Below are positions 23,848-31,663 of a DNA stretch of 64,000 bases, one piece after another; position 1 is the stretch's first letter, and every line of letters starts with the position of its first letter. The DNA lies in assembly GCA_023404095.1 (NCBI GenBank), contig JAEYDD010000004.1:1-64000 (forward strand), given 5' to 3'. The notes under the pieces were generated by a model. The model made no database searches. It saw nothing but the letters and a program-made list of their open reading frames with translations, and was not told the DNA's origin. Origin of the DNA: Pseudomonadota bacterium (GTDB lineage Bacteria; Pseudomonadota; Alphaproteobacteria; Rhizobiales; Rhizobiaceae). The translations under genes were made by a program, and so were the position numbers.

Positions 23848-25634
23848 TGGCTTGGAAAGACGTCTCTCTTGGCGAATTGATATCGCAAAGAAAAGAATTC
23901 ATCGAAATCAAACCTGATGAAACCTACATGCGTTGCCGCGTTCAAACCTCAGCGCGTGGAATAGTGCTGCGAGATCGCGTCGAAGGCTCAACAATCAAGA
24001 CAAAGAAACAACAGGTTTGCCGTGCTGGTGAATTTCTTGTCGCGGAAATCGACGCCAAAATGGGTGGCTACGGCGTGGTCCCCTCGGAACTGGAAGGTGC
24101 GATAGTATCAAGCCACTATTTTCTGTATCACGTTGACGAAACAAAGCTCCTTCGAAGTTTTCTCGACTGGTATTCGAAGACCCCTCTTTTCTTGGAGCAA
24201 GTTAAGGCACGCGGTTCAACCAACTACGCTGCGATACGACCTGAAGCCGTTCTAGGCTACAGCATTCCTCTTCCGTCGTTGGAAGAGCAACACGCCATCG
24301 TGCGCCGCTTGGACAGTGCAATTTCTGGATTGCAAGAAGTCGGCCTACTGTTTCGTGCCGTAGAGGCCGATAGCCACGCTTTGGTTCATCGGCTCCACGA
24401 CGAGCTTTCGGCCCCCGAGAAATTAGAGTTTGGCGAACTTGTGCAATTAGAAGAGCGGCAAGTTGCTACCGAGGCTGACGAGGAATTTCCCCAACTAGGC
24501 ATTCGCAGCTTTGGTAACGGCCTTTTTTTCAAGGAACCCGTAAAAGGCTCGGAAACCTCTTACAAGAAGTTCAATCAAGCCTTTGAAGGTGCATTAATTG
24601 TAAGCCAGCCCAAAGGATGGGAAGGTGCGATTGCCGTTGCCGGTCCAGATCACGACGGCTGGTTCCTGTCACCTGAATATCGAACCTTTCGCTGCAATCT
24701 GGACAAGCTAGACCCGCGTTACCTATCAGCGCTCATTGTGACCCCGTGGTTTCAGTATGAGCTGTCAAGAATGACCAAGGGACAAGGTGCGCGTCGAGAG
24801 CGGCTTCGCCCTGAAATGCTGCTGGCGCTCAAGTTGCGAGTACCGCCGTTGGAGCGGCAACGAAAAGCATTGGCAATCATCGAAGACACGCGCCGTGTGG
24901 CTATGGCGATGCGGTCTCGGATGCAGGATGCGGAAGCCCTTATCCCCGCAATGCTGCACGAGATTTTTGAGCGCCAGGCGAATGCGCCCGAAGCGGTTTC
25001 TGCGACATCGGCTGCAAACGTGGTTCAGCTTCCAGCTACGCAAAACACTGAAATCGACACGCCATTCAAGGAAGCGGTTCTTGTCGGAGCCATCGTCAAA
25101 GCGTTCCACGAAGACAACGACCAACCGATAGGCAATTTCCGACTACAGAAGGCGGTTTATTTCGCGCGCCGTCAAATGGGCGAAAGCGCACTCGACAAGG
25201 AATATCTTCGGAAGGCCGCAGGCCCTTACAATCCCGCAATGCGCTATTCCGGTGGCATCAAGATTGCGACGAACAAGAATTGGATCAAGCGCGCCACCGG
25301 CAAATACGGAGAAGGTAACGCGCTGGGCGACTCCGCCGCCGAAATAGAGGAATGGATTGAGCGCTATCAGTTCGCCCCCGCCACCGCCTGGGTACGTGAC
25401 CGGTTCAAATACAAATCCAACGACCTGTGGGAAGCGCTGGCGACCATCGACTACGCCATGCTTGCGCTGGGCCGTGACGGCATCCGACCAACCGCTGCCG
25501 CCGTCCTTTCCTACATCGCTGCCGACGACGAATGGCGACCCAAGATCGAAAAACTGCGCCTGACCGAATCATCAATTGCAAATGTCATGGTAGAGCTTGA
25601 GGGCTTGTTTAAGGTTGTTGGAGGTAGCGGCTGA
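23847..25634 (+). CDS. hsdS: Type I specificity subunit (HsdS) with C-terminal SocA/Panacea-like extension
   Basis: This 595-residue subunit picks the target sequence. Two target-recognition domains lie at about 1-150 and 200-340, each followed by a conserved helix (PLPSLEEQHAIVRRLDSAI and VPPLERQRKALAIIEDTRR). Known HsdS proteins are usually about 400-470 residues. Here about 190 residues follow a linker near 405, starting FKEAVLVGAIVKAF, with NFRLQKAVYFARRQMGE and AAGPYNPAMRYSGGI. That stretch resembles the SocA/DUF4065 (Panacea) fold, where LQK...YA and GP..P are the hallmarks. Panacea domains neutralise toxins in other systems, so the extension may control the enzyme or a partner. The GTG start overlaps the hsdM stop. 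Confidence 0.85.
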   Translation: MAWKDVSLGELISQRKEFIEIKPDETYMRCRVQTSARGIVLRDRVEGSTIKTKKQQVCRAGEFLVAEIDAKMGGYGVVPSELEGAIVSSHYFLYHVDETKLLRSFLDWYSKTPLFLEQVKARGSTNYAAIRPEAVLGYSIPLPSLEEQHAIVRRLDSAISGLQEVGLLFRAVEADSHALVHRLHDELSAPEKLEFGELVQLEERQVATEADEEFPQLGIRSFGNGLFFKEPVKGSETSYKKFNQAFEGALIVSQPKGWEGAIAVAGPDHDGWFLSPEYRTFRCNLDKLDPRYLSALIVTPWFQYELSRMTKGQGARRERLRPEMLLALKLRVPPLERQRKALAIIEDTRRVAMAMRSRMQDAEALIPAMLHEIFERQANAPEAVSATSAANVVQLPATQNTEIDTPFKEAVLVGAIVKAFHEDNDQPIGNFRLQKAVYFARRQMGESALDKEYLRKAAGPYNPAMRYSGGIKIATNKNWIKRATGKYGEGNALGDSAAEIEEWIERYQFAPATAWVRDRFKYKSNDLWEALATIDYAMLALGRDGIRPTAAAVLSYIAADDEWRPKIEKLRLTESSIANVMVELEGLFKVVGGSG

Positions 25635-26788
25635 TGCGCGCCACTCAAAAAGCTCTGATGGCGCGCGGATTGGATTCAGATGGCGCGGCCCAGCTCGCGA
25701 AAGATGGTTGGACACTCAACAAGCTGAAGTTAGCCAGCCAGACCGAGCTGCGAGCCACGGGGCTGAGTGAAGACTTCATCAAAGCGCTTTTCAAGGAACA
25801 GCGTCCGCCGATTCCCAACGATAACCTCTTAAAAGTGCTGTTTGACAATCGCTTTCAGTGTTGCGTGTGCAGAGACCCTGGGCAGTCAATTATCGTCCAC
25901 CACATAGACGAGTGGGCGCAGAGTCGATGCCACGACGTGGAAAATCTGGCAGTCCTGTGCCTTCCTCATCACGACAAGGCACACACTAGGAGCACGTTAT
26001 CACAAAACCTGGATGCGGCCACGTTGCGCGGCTTGAAGGCAGAGTGGGAATCTGAAGTTAAGAAGCGCGACGCCGAGTCCATATACTCAACAATGCGCCT
26101 CGAATATAGCAACTGGAATTACATCAATGAGCTGCGCGTTTTTGAGATCGCAAATGCGCTGCATATTACTTTCTCAAAGATCAAGTATTTCAGAAATGCA
26201 GTCGCGGCGGGCGTGGCGTCACTTAACGGCCTGCCTGTGCCTGTCGAGAGCGACCGACTGTTTTATATGTACGAAGGCTCTACAATTTTGGAGCGCTATT
26301 TGTACGTCGCGGGAGTATTCAATGAAGTAGTCAAACGCCTTCCCATAGTTAACGTATCGGATTTTCTGGACAAAGGCGTCTTGGGAGGCGCACTCACCGT
26401 CGGTGATTTTATATTCGTTCAAGGTTCCCACACGTTTTCACCAACCACGGGAAAGAAAAACGGGCGGGGCCGTGGGCAAATCTGCGAAGGCGTGCGTAGA
26501 GCAAACGAGGTCGAGGTTCGTTTCGTGTTTGACAGATGGGAGGCCACGTCTAGTTCCGCAAAAAATTGCTGGCTCGTGGGTACTAGGAATCAGGGTAGCC
26601 TAGTTCATGTGAAGGATTTATCGCGTGAAGACGGCCGTCTAGTTATTAGGGGAACAGTTCTCGGCATTTGCTCAAACCTCGGCGACCTAAAAAAGCGCGA
26701 TTACGCAATAAGTCTTTACGGTAGCGCTCCGTTGAATGATGCCGAGAACGATGAAGACGTAGATGACGACTGGCTGGATGACGAATGA
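25634..26788 (+). CDS. HNH endonuclease-domain protein coupled to hsdS
   Basis: A 384-residue protein with three parts. An N-terminal helical segment (LMARGLDSDGAAQLAKDGW, then LRATGLSEDFIKALF) looks like paired helix-hairpin DNA-binding helices. An HNH nuclease domain at about 70-115 has CCVCRDPGQSIIVHHIDEW, then NLAVLCLPHHDKAH, which supplies both zinc-binding cysteine pairs and the catalytic histidines. The C-terminal about 240 residues are unknown and end in an acidic tail (DAENDEDVDDDWLDDE). Its ATG overlaps the hsdS stop by one base and its own end overlaps the next gene, so it is made with the restriction enzyme. A second, perhaps modification-dependent, cutting activity is possible but unproven. 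Confidence 0.8.
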   Translation: MRATQKALMARGLDSDGAAQLAKDGWTLNKLKLASQTELRATGLSEDFIKALFKEQRPPIPNDNLLKVLFDNRFQCCVCRDPGQSIIVHHIDEWAQSRCHDVENLAVLCLPHHDKAHTRSTLSQNLDAATLRGLKAEWESEVKKRDAESIYSTMRLEYSNWNYINELRVFEIANALHITFSKIKYFRNAVAAGVASLNGLPVPVESDRLFYMYEGSTILERYLYVAGVFNEVVKRLPIVNVSDFLDKGVLGGALTVGDFIFVQGSHTFSPTTGKKNGRGRGQICEGVRRANEVEVRFVFDRWEATSSSAKNCWLVGTRNQGSLVHVKDLSREDGRLVIRGTVLGICSNLGDLKKRDYAISLYGSAPLNDAENDEDVDDDWLDDE

Positions 26789-27834
26789 CAGAGGATCGCA
26801 TCGAACGGTTTTTTTGCAATGCATGCAGACATAAAACGAAGCACTTTATTAGGTCGTGCTTTGAAAGACGGCTCGATGATGGTGCAGGCTTGTTTTCAAA
26901 TCGCAGAATGTTAATCGCAGAATGCTGCGGATGTGAGAACTTGTCTTTCGTTGAACTGTCTCAAAACAGCGAGATATACGATCTCGTCTATGATGAGGAT
27001 ATTGGACAAGACGTGTTGGCTTGGCAGGAGGCGATTTACCCACCCGTTACTTATCGAAACCCACCTCCATGGTTCGATGATCTGCCTGACAGAACACTTC
27101 GTGCGATCTCTCAAGAAATTTACAGATCGCTGCAAACAAGCTCCCATTATCTTGCAACGTTTGGTTCTCGAACACTGATAGACCGTCTGATTGTTCTAAC
27201 CGTCGGCGACAAGGGAAACTTTGCAAAAGGGCTACAAGCCTTGCAGGAGGGCGGCAAGCTTTCCCAACACGAGCGGGATATTTTGAACCCGGTGGTCGAT
27301 GCCGGGAATGCGGCAGCCCATCGCGGCTGGGCACCGACGAAAGAGCAAATTGCCATTATACTGGACACCGTAGAGGGGCTAATACATCGGCTGCTTGTCC
27401 TTCCTAAACTTGCCGAGGAGTTGGAAGAGGCTGTGCCAAGCCGAGGCGGCGGAGCGAAAGTGAAGGCTGGGAAGCCAGTGGTCACAGTGAATGACAAGAT
27501 CGACGCAGCGCCGAAAGACTTGCGCGCGATCTATGACGAGCTTGCCGGAAAGCTTCGTGGCCTTGGCGATGATGTGACAGTTCACCCGCAGAAGCATTAT
27601 ATGGCGTTCCGCCGAAATCGAAATTTCGCATCCGTTCAAATATACAATCAGAAACGCATCGTGCGCGTTTACCTGAACCTCGATCCGGACCGCGTTGAGT
27701 TAGACCCGGCACTAATGCGCGACGTACGGCAAATAGGGCACTTCGGCACTGGTGACTTGGAAATCACAATTAAGTCGAAGAAGGACATCGAAAGGGTGGC
27801 GACATTGATCGAGACGAGCTACCAAGCATCCTGA
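26785..27834 (+). CDS. DUF4145-DUF5655 protein coupled to the restriction operon
   Basis: A 349-residue protein with two recognisable modules. Residues 1-215 are a zinc-ribbon-like start (FCNACRHKTKHF, ECCGCENLSF) followed by a DUF4145 domain, whose hallmark is the phrase TLIDRLIVLTVGDKGNF and the NPVVDAGNAAAHRGW segment. Residues 245-345 are a DUF5655 domain (IYDELAGKLRGLGDDVTVHP, then RIVRVYLNLDP and ending ATLIETSYQA). DUF4145 is often found in or beside restriction and defence genes. The start overlaps the HNH gene by four bases, so it closes a five-gene coupled operon. Its activity is not known. Confidence 0.85.
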   Translation: MTEDRIERFFCNACRHKTKHFIRSCFERRLDDGAGLFSNRRMLIAECCGCENLSFVELSQNSEIYDLVYDEDIGQDVLAWQEAIYPPVTYRNPPPWFDDLPDRTLRAISQEIYRSLQTSSHYLATFGSRTLIDRLIVLTVGDKGNFAKGLQALQEGGKLSQHERDILNPVVDAGNAAAHRGWAPTKEQIAIILDTVEGLIHRLLVLPKLAEELEEAVPSRGGGAKVKAGKPVVTVNDKIDAAPKDLRAIYDELAGKLRGLGDDVTVHPQKHYMAFRRNRNFASVQIYNQKRIVRVYLNLDPDRVELDPALMRDVRQIGHFGTGDLEITIKSKKDIERVATLIETSYQAS

Positions 27835-27945
27835 TCGTGATGATTATGTAGAATGCTCAAAAGTACGGCAACCGCTCGGATACTCGATGTTGCACAGCCC
27901 CTCAATCACGGTATTTTGCGCGAGTCAGCGCGTAGGGGACAATCC

Positions 27946-29262
27946 GTGAAAGTTTTTATCAGCTACAGCAATAAAGACAAAGCTGCTGCGTCAAGAATCT
28001 CGGAAGCAATCAAATCACTCGGACATGATGTAGTTGCTGATCCGGCGAATATTCGGGCTGGTTCCAATGCCTTTGAATCGCTATCGGCGGAGCTGGAAAC
28101 GGCAGACGTCATCGTACCTGTAATAAGTCGTAATCTGCTTAGTTCTGCTGCCGCTCAGAAAGAATTGTCATCGCTGGCGCTGAAAGCATTATCGAAGCCT
28201 GGCGTTGTAATTTTGCCGGTCCGCATAGACGAAAGCATAGTTCCTGGTTATCTGGCCAGCAGCGTTTACTTGGATATTTCCGATGTGGACGCGGATATCG
28301 AATTCTTCAAGTCTTCGTTCCAGGCCCACACGACAGTGACAGATGAAGCACGGCGCGCCACTACAAAGGCGCTCCATGTGACTAATCTCACACAGGCGCT
28401 GCGTCTAGGAAGGCTGACTCTGGTATGCGGAGCGGGCGCTTCGATTGAGGCGGGGATACCGGTCTGGGGCGATCTGCTTGGGAAACTCCTTGAGACAATG
28501 ATGGAACGCATCTCTCAGTCTTACTCGATGAACTTAGGGCGAAAGGCAGCTGCAGAGTTTCAGAAACGCCATCACGAGTCGGCGCTAATACTTGGAAAGT
28601 ACCTTAAGAATAACTTGGGCCGTGATTTTGCCTCTCATACGAGAGATGCTCTCTACGCAGCCAACCCAATAACCAGTCCCCTAATCAAAAGTATCGTTAG
28701 TCTTGCCCGCCCACAGCGCGATGGGCGACCGTTGGACTCAATCATCACGTTCAACTTCGATGGCCTGATTGAGGAGAACCTCACTGCCAGTAGCATTGCC
28801 AACAGGCCAATCTCGTCGGAGGCCGTAAAACATAATCCGTCTGAACTGCCGATCTATCACGTTCACGGCTACCTTCCGAGAAAAGGAAAAATACAGTCGG
28901 ATGCAGACTTGGTATTCAGCGAAGATGCTTACCACAGTCAATTCATCGATCCATTTAGCTGGTCAAACTTAATCCAACTAAACAAGTTGACGCACAACAC
29001 CTGTCTTTTTGTGGGCATCAGTCTCACCGACCCTAACATGCGGAGGCTGCTCGATGTCGCATGGAGAAAGAATTCTTCGCGTGCTCTTTCGCACTATATC
29101 GTTAAGAAGGCTCCTCGCAGCTCGGGTGAAGACGTCACCGACCAGTTGACTATGTTGTTGGAAGAGCAAGACGCCAACGCGTTGGGCTTGAATGTGATCT
29201 GGATTGACGAGTTCGCGGAGCTTCCAAGGATTTTGGAACAAATAGCTGCTGAGCGGACCTAA
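27946..29262 (+). CDS. TIR-SIR2 fusion, predicted NAD-degrading defence effector
   Basis: A 438-residue protein with a TIR domain at 1-112 (VKVFISYSNKDKAAA, the QKELSSL stretch with Glu73 as candidate catalytic residue, and ILPVRIDESIVPGYL) and a SIR2-type domain at about 150-435. In the latter, VCGAGASIEAGIPVW (GAGAS 162-166), TFNFD (268-272) and the catalytic-type HGY (His307) are all present, as in SIR2 proteins of phage defence. Both domains are NAD-consuming in defence systems such as Thoeris and the DSR proteins, so depletion of NAD on infection is the likely outcome. The GTG at 27946 has TAGGGGAC upstream. An ATG at 27853 would add 31 residues. It lies downstream of the restriction operon. 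Confidence 0.85.
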   Translation: MKVFISYSNKDKAAASRISEAIKSLGHDVVADPANIRAGSNAFESLSAELETADVIVPVISRNLLSSAAAQKELSSLALKALSKPGVVILPVRIDESIVPGYLASSVYLDISDVDADIEFFKSSFQAHTTVTDEARRATTKALHVTNLTQALRLGRLTLVCGAGASIEAGIPVWGDLLGKLLETMMERISQSYSMNLGRKAAAEFQKRHHESALILGKYLKNNLGRDFASHTRDALYAANPITSPLIKSIVSLARPQRDGRPLDSIITFNFDGLIEENLTASSIANRPISSEAVKHNPSELPIYHVHGYLPRKGKIQSDADLVFSEDAYHSQFIDPFSWSNLIQLNKLTHNTCLFVGISLTDPNMRRLLDVAWRKNSSRALSHYIVKKAPRSSGEDVTDQLTMLLEEQDANALGLNVIWIDEFAELPRILEQIAAERT

Positions 29263-29953
29263 GGCGGTCACCGCGCGCCGCGCGAACGGTTGGGTTGCCC
29301 ATGAGATGGAAGACGACGTACGGCCCGTGCATAGGCCTCGTCGCTAGAAGCAGGTGGCCAAGCGTTATGGTGCGTCGCTCCGTAGTCGAAATGTTGACAT
29401 TCGCTGGTTGGGTCCGTACACAGAAACAAGCTCGAAAATGTGCCCAAAAGCTCGACAAGGCGTTGTTTTCGTTTCTAATCTAGGCTTGCGCCGATGTGCC
29501 CGCTTCCTCCCTCCGGGCCCACCATCTATGCGATTCGCCAACAAACATGTCGCATCAATCTTGATATCGTCGGAGTCGAGAGTTTGCGTCTGCCACCGTA
29601 TGCGAACGGAACACCGCTTGAAGAGTCAGCAACATGCGGGCGTGGTCTGACGTCACAGAGAGCAGATTGCGAGTGGGAACGCGATTTCCAAGTAAGCCGC
29701 AGGTAGGTCGCGTAGGAAAACGACCAGTCGCTGCAGCGATTTGTTCCTGGCGGGTCTCAGTTGAGATGGAATCGTTGCTGCGGCTTAACCTGCCCGGTTT
29801 TGCGATGGAAACGCCATTGCACAAGGCGCCGCGCCCGCTTCGTTTCGCTGAGAGAGCCGACAGTTCTGACTATGATTGCGAATTTCGCGACCGAGCCGGA
29901 ACAAATCGTCCTATCGAGACTTCTGGCTTTTTCGCTTGATGAGGAACGTTGTC
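29263..29953. other. Island end and flank, no gene seen
   Basis: Only small frames without ribosome sites. The right attachment repeat lies at 29508-29524. The part before it is island DNA without genes; the part after it is chromosome. Confidence 0.5.
29508..29524. repeat. Right attachment site
   Basis: Exact 17-base copy of the tRNA end at 7487-7503 (TCCCTCCGGGCCCACCA). Beyond it the sequence lacks tRNA features, so this is the site where the displaced chromosomal DNA resumes. Confidence 0.85.
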
Positions 29954-30136
29954 ATGCCAGCGAAGTCAAAGGCGCAGCAAAAGGCTGCCGGAGCGGCGCT
30001 CGCCGCCAAACGCGGTGAGATAAAAAAGAGCGCGTTGAAGGGCGCCTCCAAGGAGATGGAAAAGTCCATGACCGAAGAGGAGCTTGCCGATTTTGCCACG
30101 GGCAAACAGAAGGGGAAGCCGGATCACGTCAAGTGA
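29954..30136 (+). CDS. DUF3008 small protein
   Basis: A 60-residue basic protein with the unmistakable start MPAKSKAQQKAAGAALAAKRGE and an end with MTEEELADFATGKQKGKPDH. This is a small family widespread in alphaproteobacteria with no proven function; members are sometimes stress-induced. GAGGAAC lies before the ATG at 29954. The longer frame upstream is not needed. Confidence 0.85.
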   Translation: MPAKSKAQQKAAGAALAAKRGEIKKSALKGASKEMEKSMTEEELADFATGKQKGKPDHVK

Positions 30137-30163
30137 GCAGCCTGGAAAGCTGTCGTTTGCCTG

Positions 30164-30421
30164 TCAGTGCAACACGCTGCCGCGCCTGCAGATATCCATT
30201 GAATGGTCGTCGCCTTTTCGATCGGCGGGAATGATAGCGAGATACGCCGCCTTGTCACGCACTCCGGCCCGATAGAGCACCAGGATGCGCCTGGCAACCT
30301 CGTCCGCCACGGCGGAATGGCGCGAAATATGGCCCTTCAGGCACAACGTTTCGAACAGCTCCTGCAGTCTGGCGAGATCATCCGGCCTTGCAGAGGCGGG
30401 TGGGCAGGGGAAATCAGACAT
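30164..30421 (-). CDS. Small protein of rhizobial type, unknown
   Basis: An 85-residue protein from an ATG at 30421 with GGGAGG upstream. It begins MSDFPCPPASARPDDLARLQ and has a helical centre (VADEVARRILVLYRAGVRDKA) of a type I associate with conserved hypothetical proteins of Rhizobiales. No function can be assigned. It is convergent with the DUF3008 gene, 27 bases from its stop. Confidence 0.6.
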   Translation of the reverse strand: MSDFPCPPASARPDDLARLQELFETLCLKGHISRHSAVADEVARRILVLYRAGVRDKAAYLAIIPADRKGDDHSMDICRRGSVLH

Positions 30422-30876
30422 CCTATTATCCTCCCGAGGGAGGAGTTTGATCCTCCGAAGAGCTGGCGGCAACCAACCAAAGCGATAATCTGGCTACCTC
30501 CGTTCCGGTGCGCGCCGACGGGCGGACCTTTCGGTGTCATTGCGGTCCGCGCCCGAGAGTAGGGCGCGCGCCATCAGCGCGCATGGTGAAACAGGTGTAT
30601 TGATGAAGCTCGCCACACGGGTTCGCCGGTTGGGCGCGGCGGGCGGACCGCATTCGTCGTCGCGCTCGCACTGCGGATGCACAATGTTGCCGTCATCCGG
30701 TTGCTGCAACGGGTGTCGTGCCGCTCGCGCGACGGGAACTGATCGCAAAGCTTCCTTCCACAAGCGGAAGCTGACAATCGCTCGGAATTGCCGCGCTATG
30801 GAAATAGCGGCATGTCAGATTTTATAGCCCCCTAATTTAGACTTTGGTATTAGTCGTCCGGTCAGGGAGGACAAAT
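30422..30876. other. Gap, no gene I can support
   Basis: Open frames on both strands lack ribosome sites and recognisable products. The last 40 bases before the next gene are AT-rich and probably hold its promoter. Confidence 0.4.
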
Positions 30877-31059
30877 ATGCATCAACTCAACCGTTTGGCG
30901 ATCGCCGCTTCGGCCACGCGCGTGCTGTCGGTCGCGGATTTTTGCAAGGAATACAAGATCGCAAAGCCGGAGGAGGCAAAGCTTCTGCGCCTGTTCGGCC
31001 GCTATGCCACGGAATGCGAACTTCGATATAATGTTACGCGAGAGCCGCGCGTCCATTGA
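30877..31059 (+). CDS. Small protein, unknown (60 residues)
   Basis: Starts at the ATG at 30877, six bases after GGGAGGAC. The product begins MHQLNRLAIAASATRVLSVA and has a short helix-turn-helix-like region (EYKIAKPEEAKLLRLFGRYA) of the type seen in small rhizobial hypothetical proteins. The arrangement FCKEYKIAKPEEAKLL might contact DNA, but no family is named. The longer frame from 30844 is unlikely. Confidence 0.6.
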   Translation: MHQLNRLAIAASATRVLSVADFCKEYKIAKPEEAKLLRLFGRYATECELRYNVTREPRVH

Positions 31060-31237
31060 GGACGGAAAATTTGCGGCGAGGCCCCGGCTGGATTGATCAA
31101 AATTGACTTTGGCCGGGAGCCTTCAGATAGAGGACATCACAAATCTTCGGCAGAGAACGAACTGCTCCGTGGCGACCAGCGGGGTAAATGCCTCATCGTC
31201 GCTTGCGATCGCCGACACGTCCGCAGCAACCGGCAGA

Positions 31238-31318
31238 CTAGAGTCTAATGAAGAACGCACCCGCCAAGAGGGTGAGAACGGCCGCCTGCAGCAGGAACAT
31301 CGGTAGATCCTCGGCCAT
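31238..31318 (-). CDS. 26-residue hydrophobic peptide
   Basis: A minus-strand ATG at 31318 preceded by the near-perfect site AAAGGAGGAACCC opens a 26-residue frame that begins MAEDLPMFLLQAAVLTLLAG and ends with a TAG at 31238-31240. After five residues it is one hydrophobic helix, as in small single-pass membrane peptides of rhizobia. The strong ribosome site is the main evidence; such a short gene would be missed by usual length cut-offs. Confidence 0.55.
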   Translation of the reverse strand: MAEDLPMFLLQAAVLTLLAGAFFIRL

Positions 31319-31663
31319 GGGTTCCTCCTTTGGTTTTGAAAGTATGTAGGGCGGTTGCGGCTATTCCCAAGTAGCCATCCGGTACCAGCGTGCCCCTCCT
31401 TTTGGCTGCCTCTTGCGGACGACGCTCCTGGGGCCGCCACAGCGCTTCTCACCTCGCGGGACACCTCTGTGTCTCACTTCACGATCCGGCTGTCTTCCGC
31501 CCCTCGGGATGCGCCTCTCGCTCTGGGCTCTGCCTGCTGAGCGTGGAGGGACATCTGCAACTCTCTCTCCGCAGCTCTTGAATTGCTATCTGGCTGAAAT
31601 TCACCCTCTGGCGAAAGCTGCGACTTCTGATATTGCAGGTTGGAGGCATTCAGGGGGTATTCG
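31319..31663. other. Gap upstream of TupA-type gene, no gene seen
   Basis: Frames on both strands have unusual composition and no ribosome site. It probably contains the divergent promoters of the small peptide and of the gene at 31664. Confidence 0.4.

Larger units (their letters stand above)
7487..29524. mobile_element. tRNA-integrated mobilizable island with defence cargo
   Basis: A 22-kb element bounded by a 17-base direct repeat of the tRNA 3' end, with a tyrosine integrase as its first gene. It also carries a serine resolvase, a ColE2-type replication protein and a MOBV relaxase, but no coupling protein or type IV secretion genes, so transfer would need a helper. Cargo is a type I restriction-modification operon with two extra coupled genes, a TIR-SIR2 protein and CRISPR-repeat-like elements. 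Base composition is clearly lower in GC than the flanks, particularly at 7500-19900 and 26000-29300. Integrative mobilizable element is the best description. Confidence 0.85.

Noticed and set aside
29295..29483. 62-residue frame at the right island end
   Set aside because: No ribosome site and no protein-like pattern; runs over the region next to the attachment site.
30534..30827. Plus-strand frame rich in Cys and Arg
   Set aside because: Looks like GC-rich non-coding sequence; no start site support.
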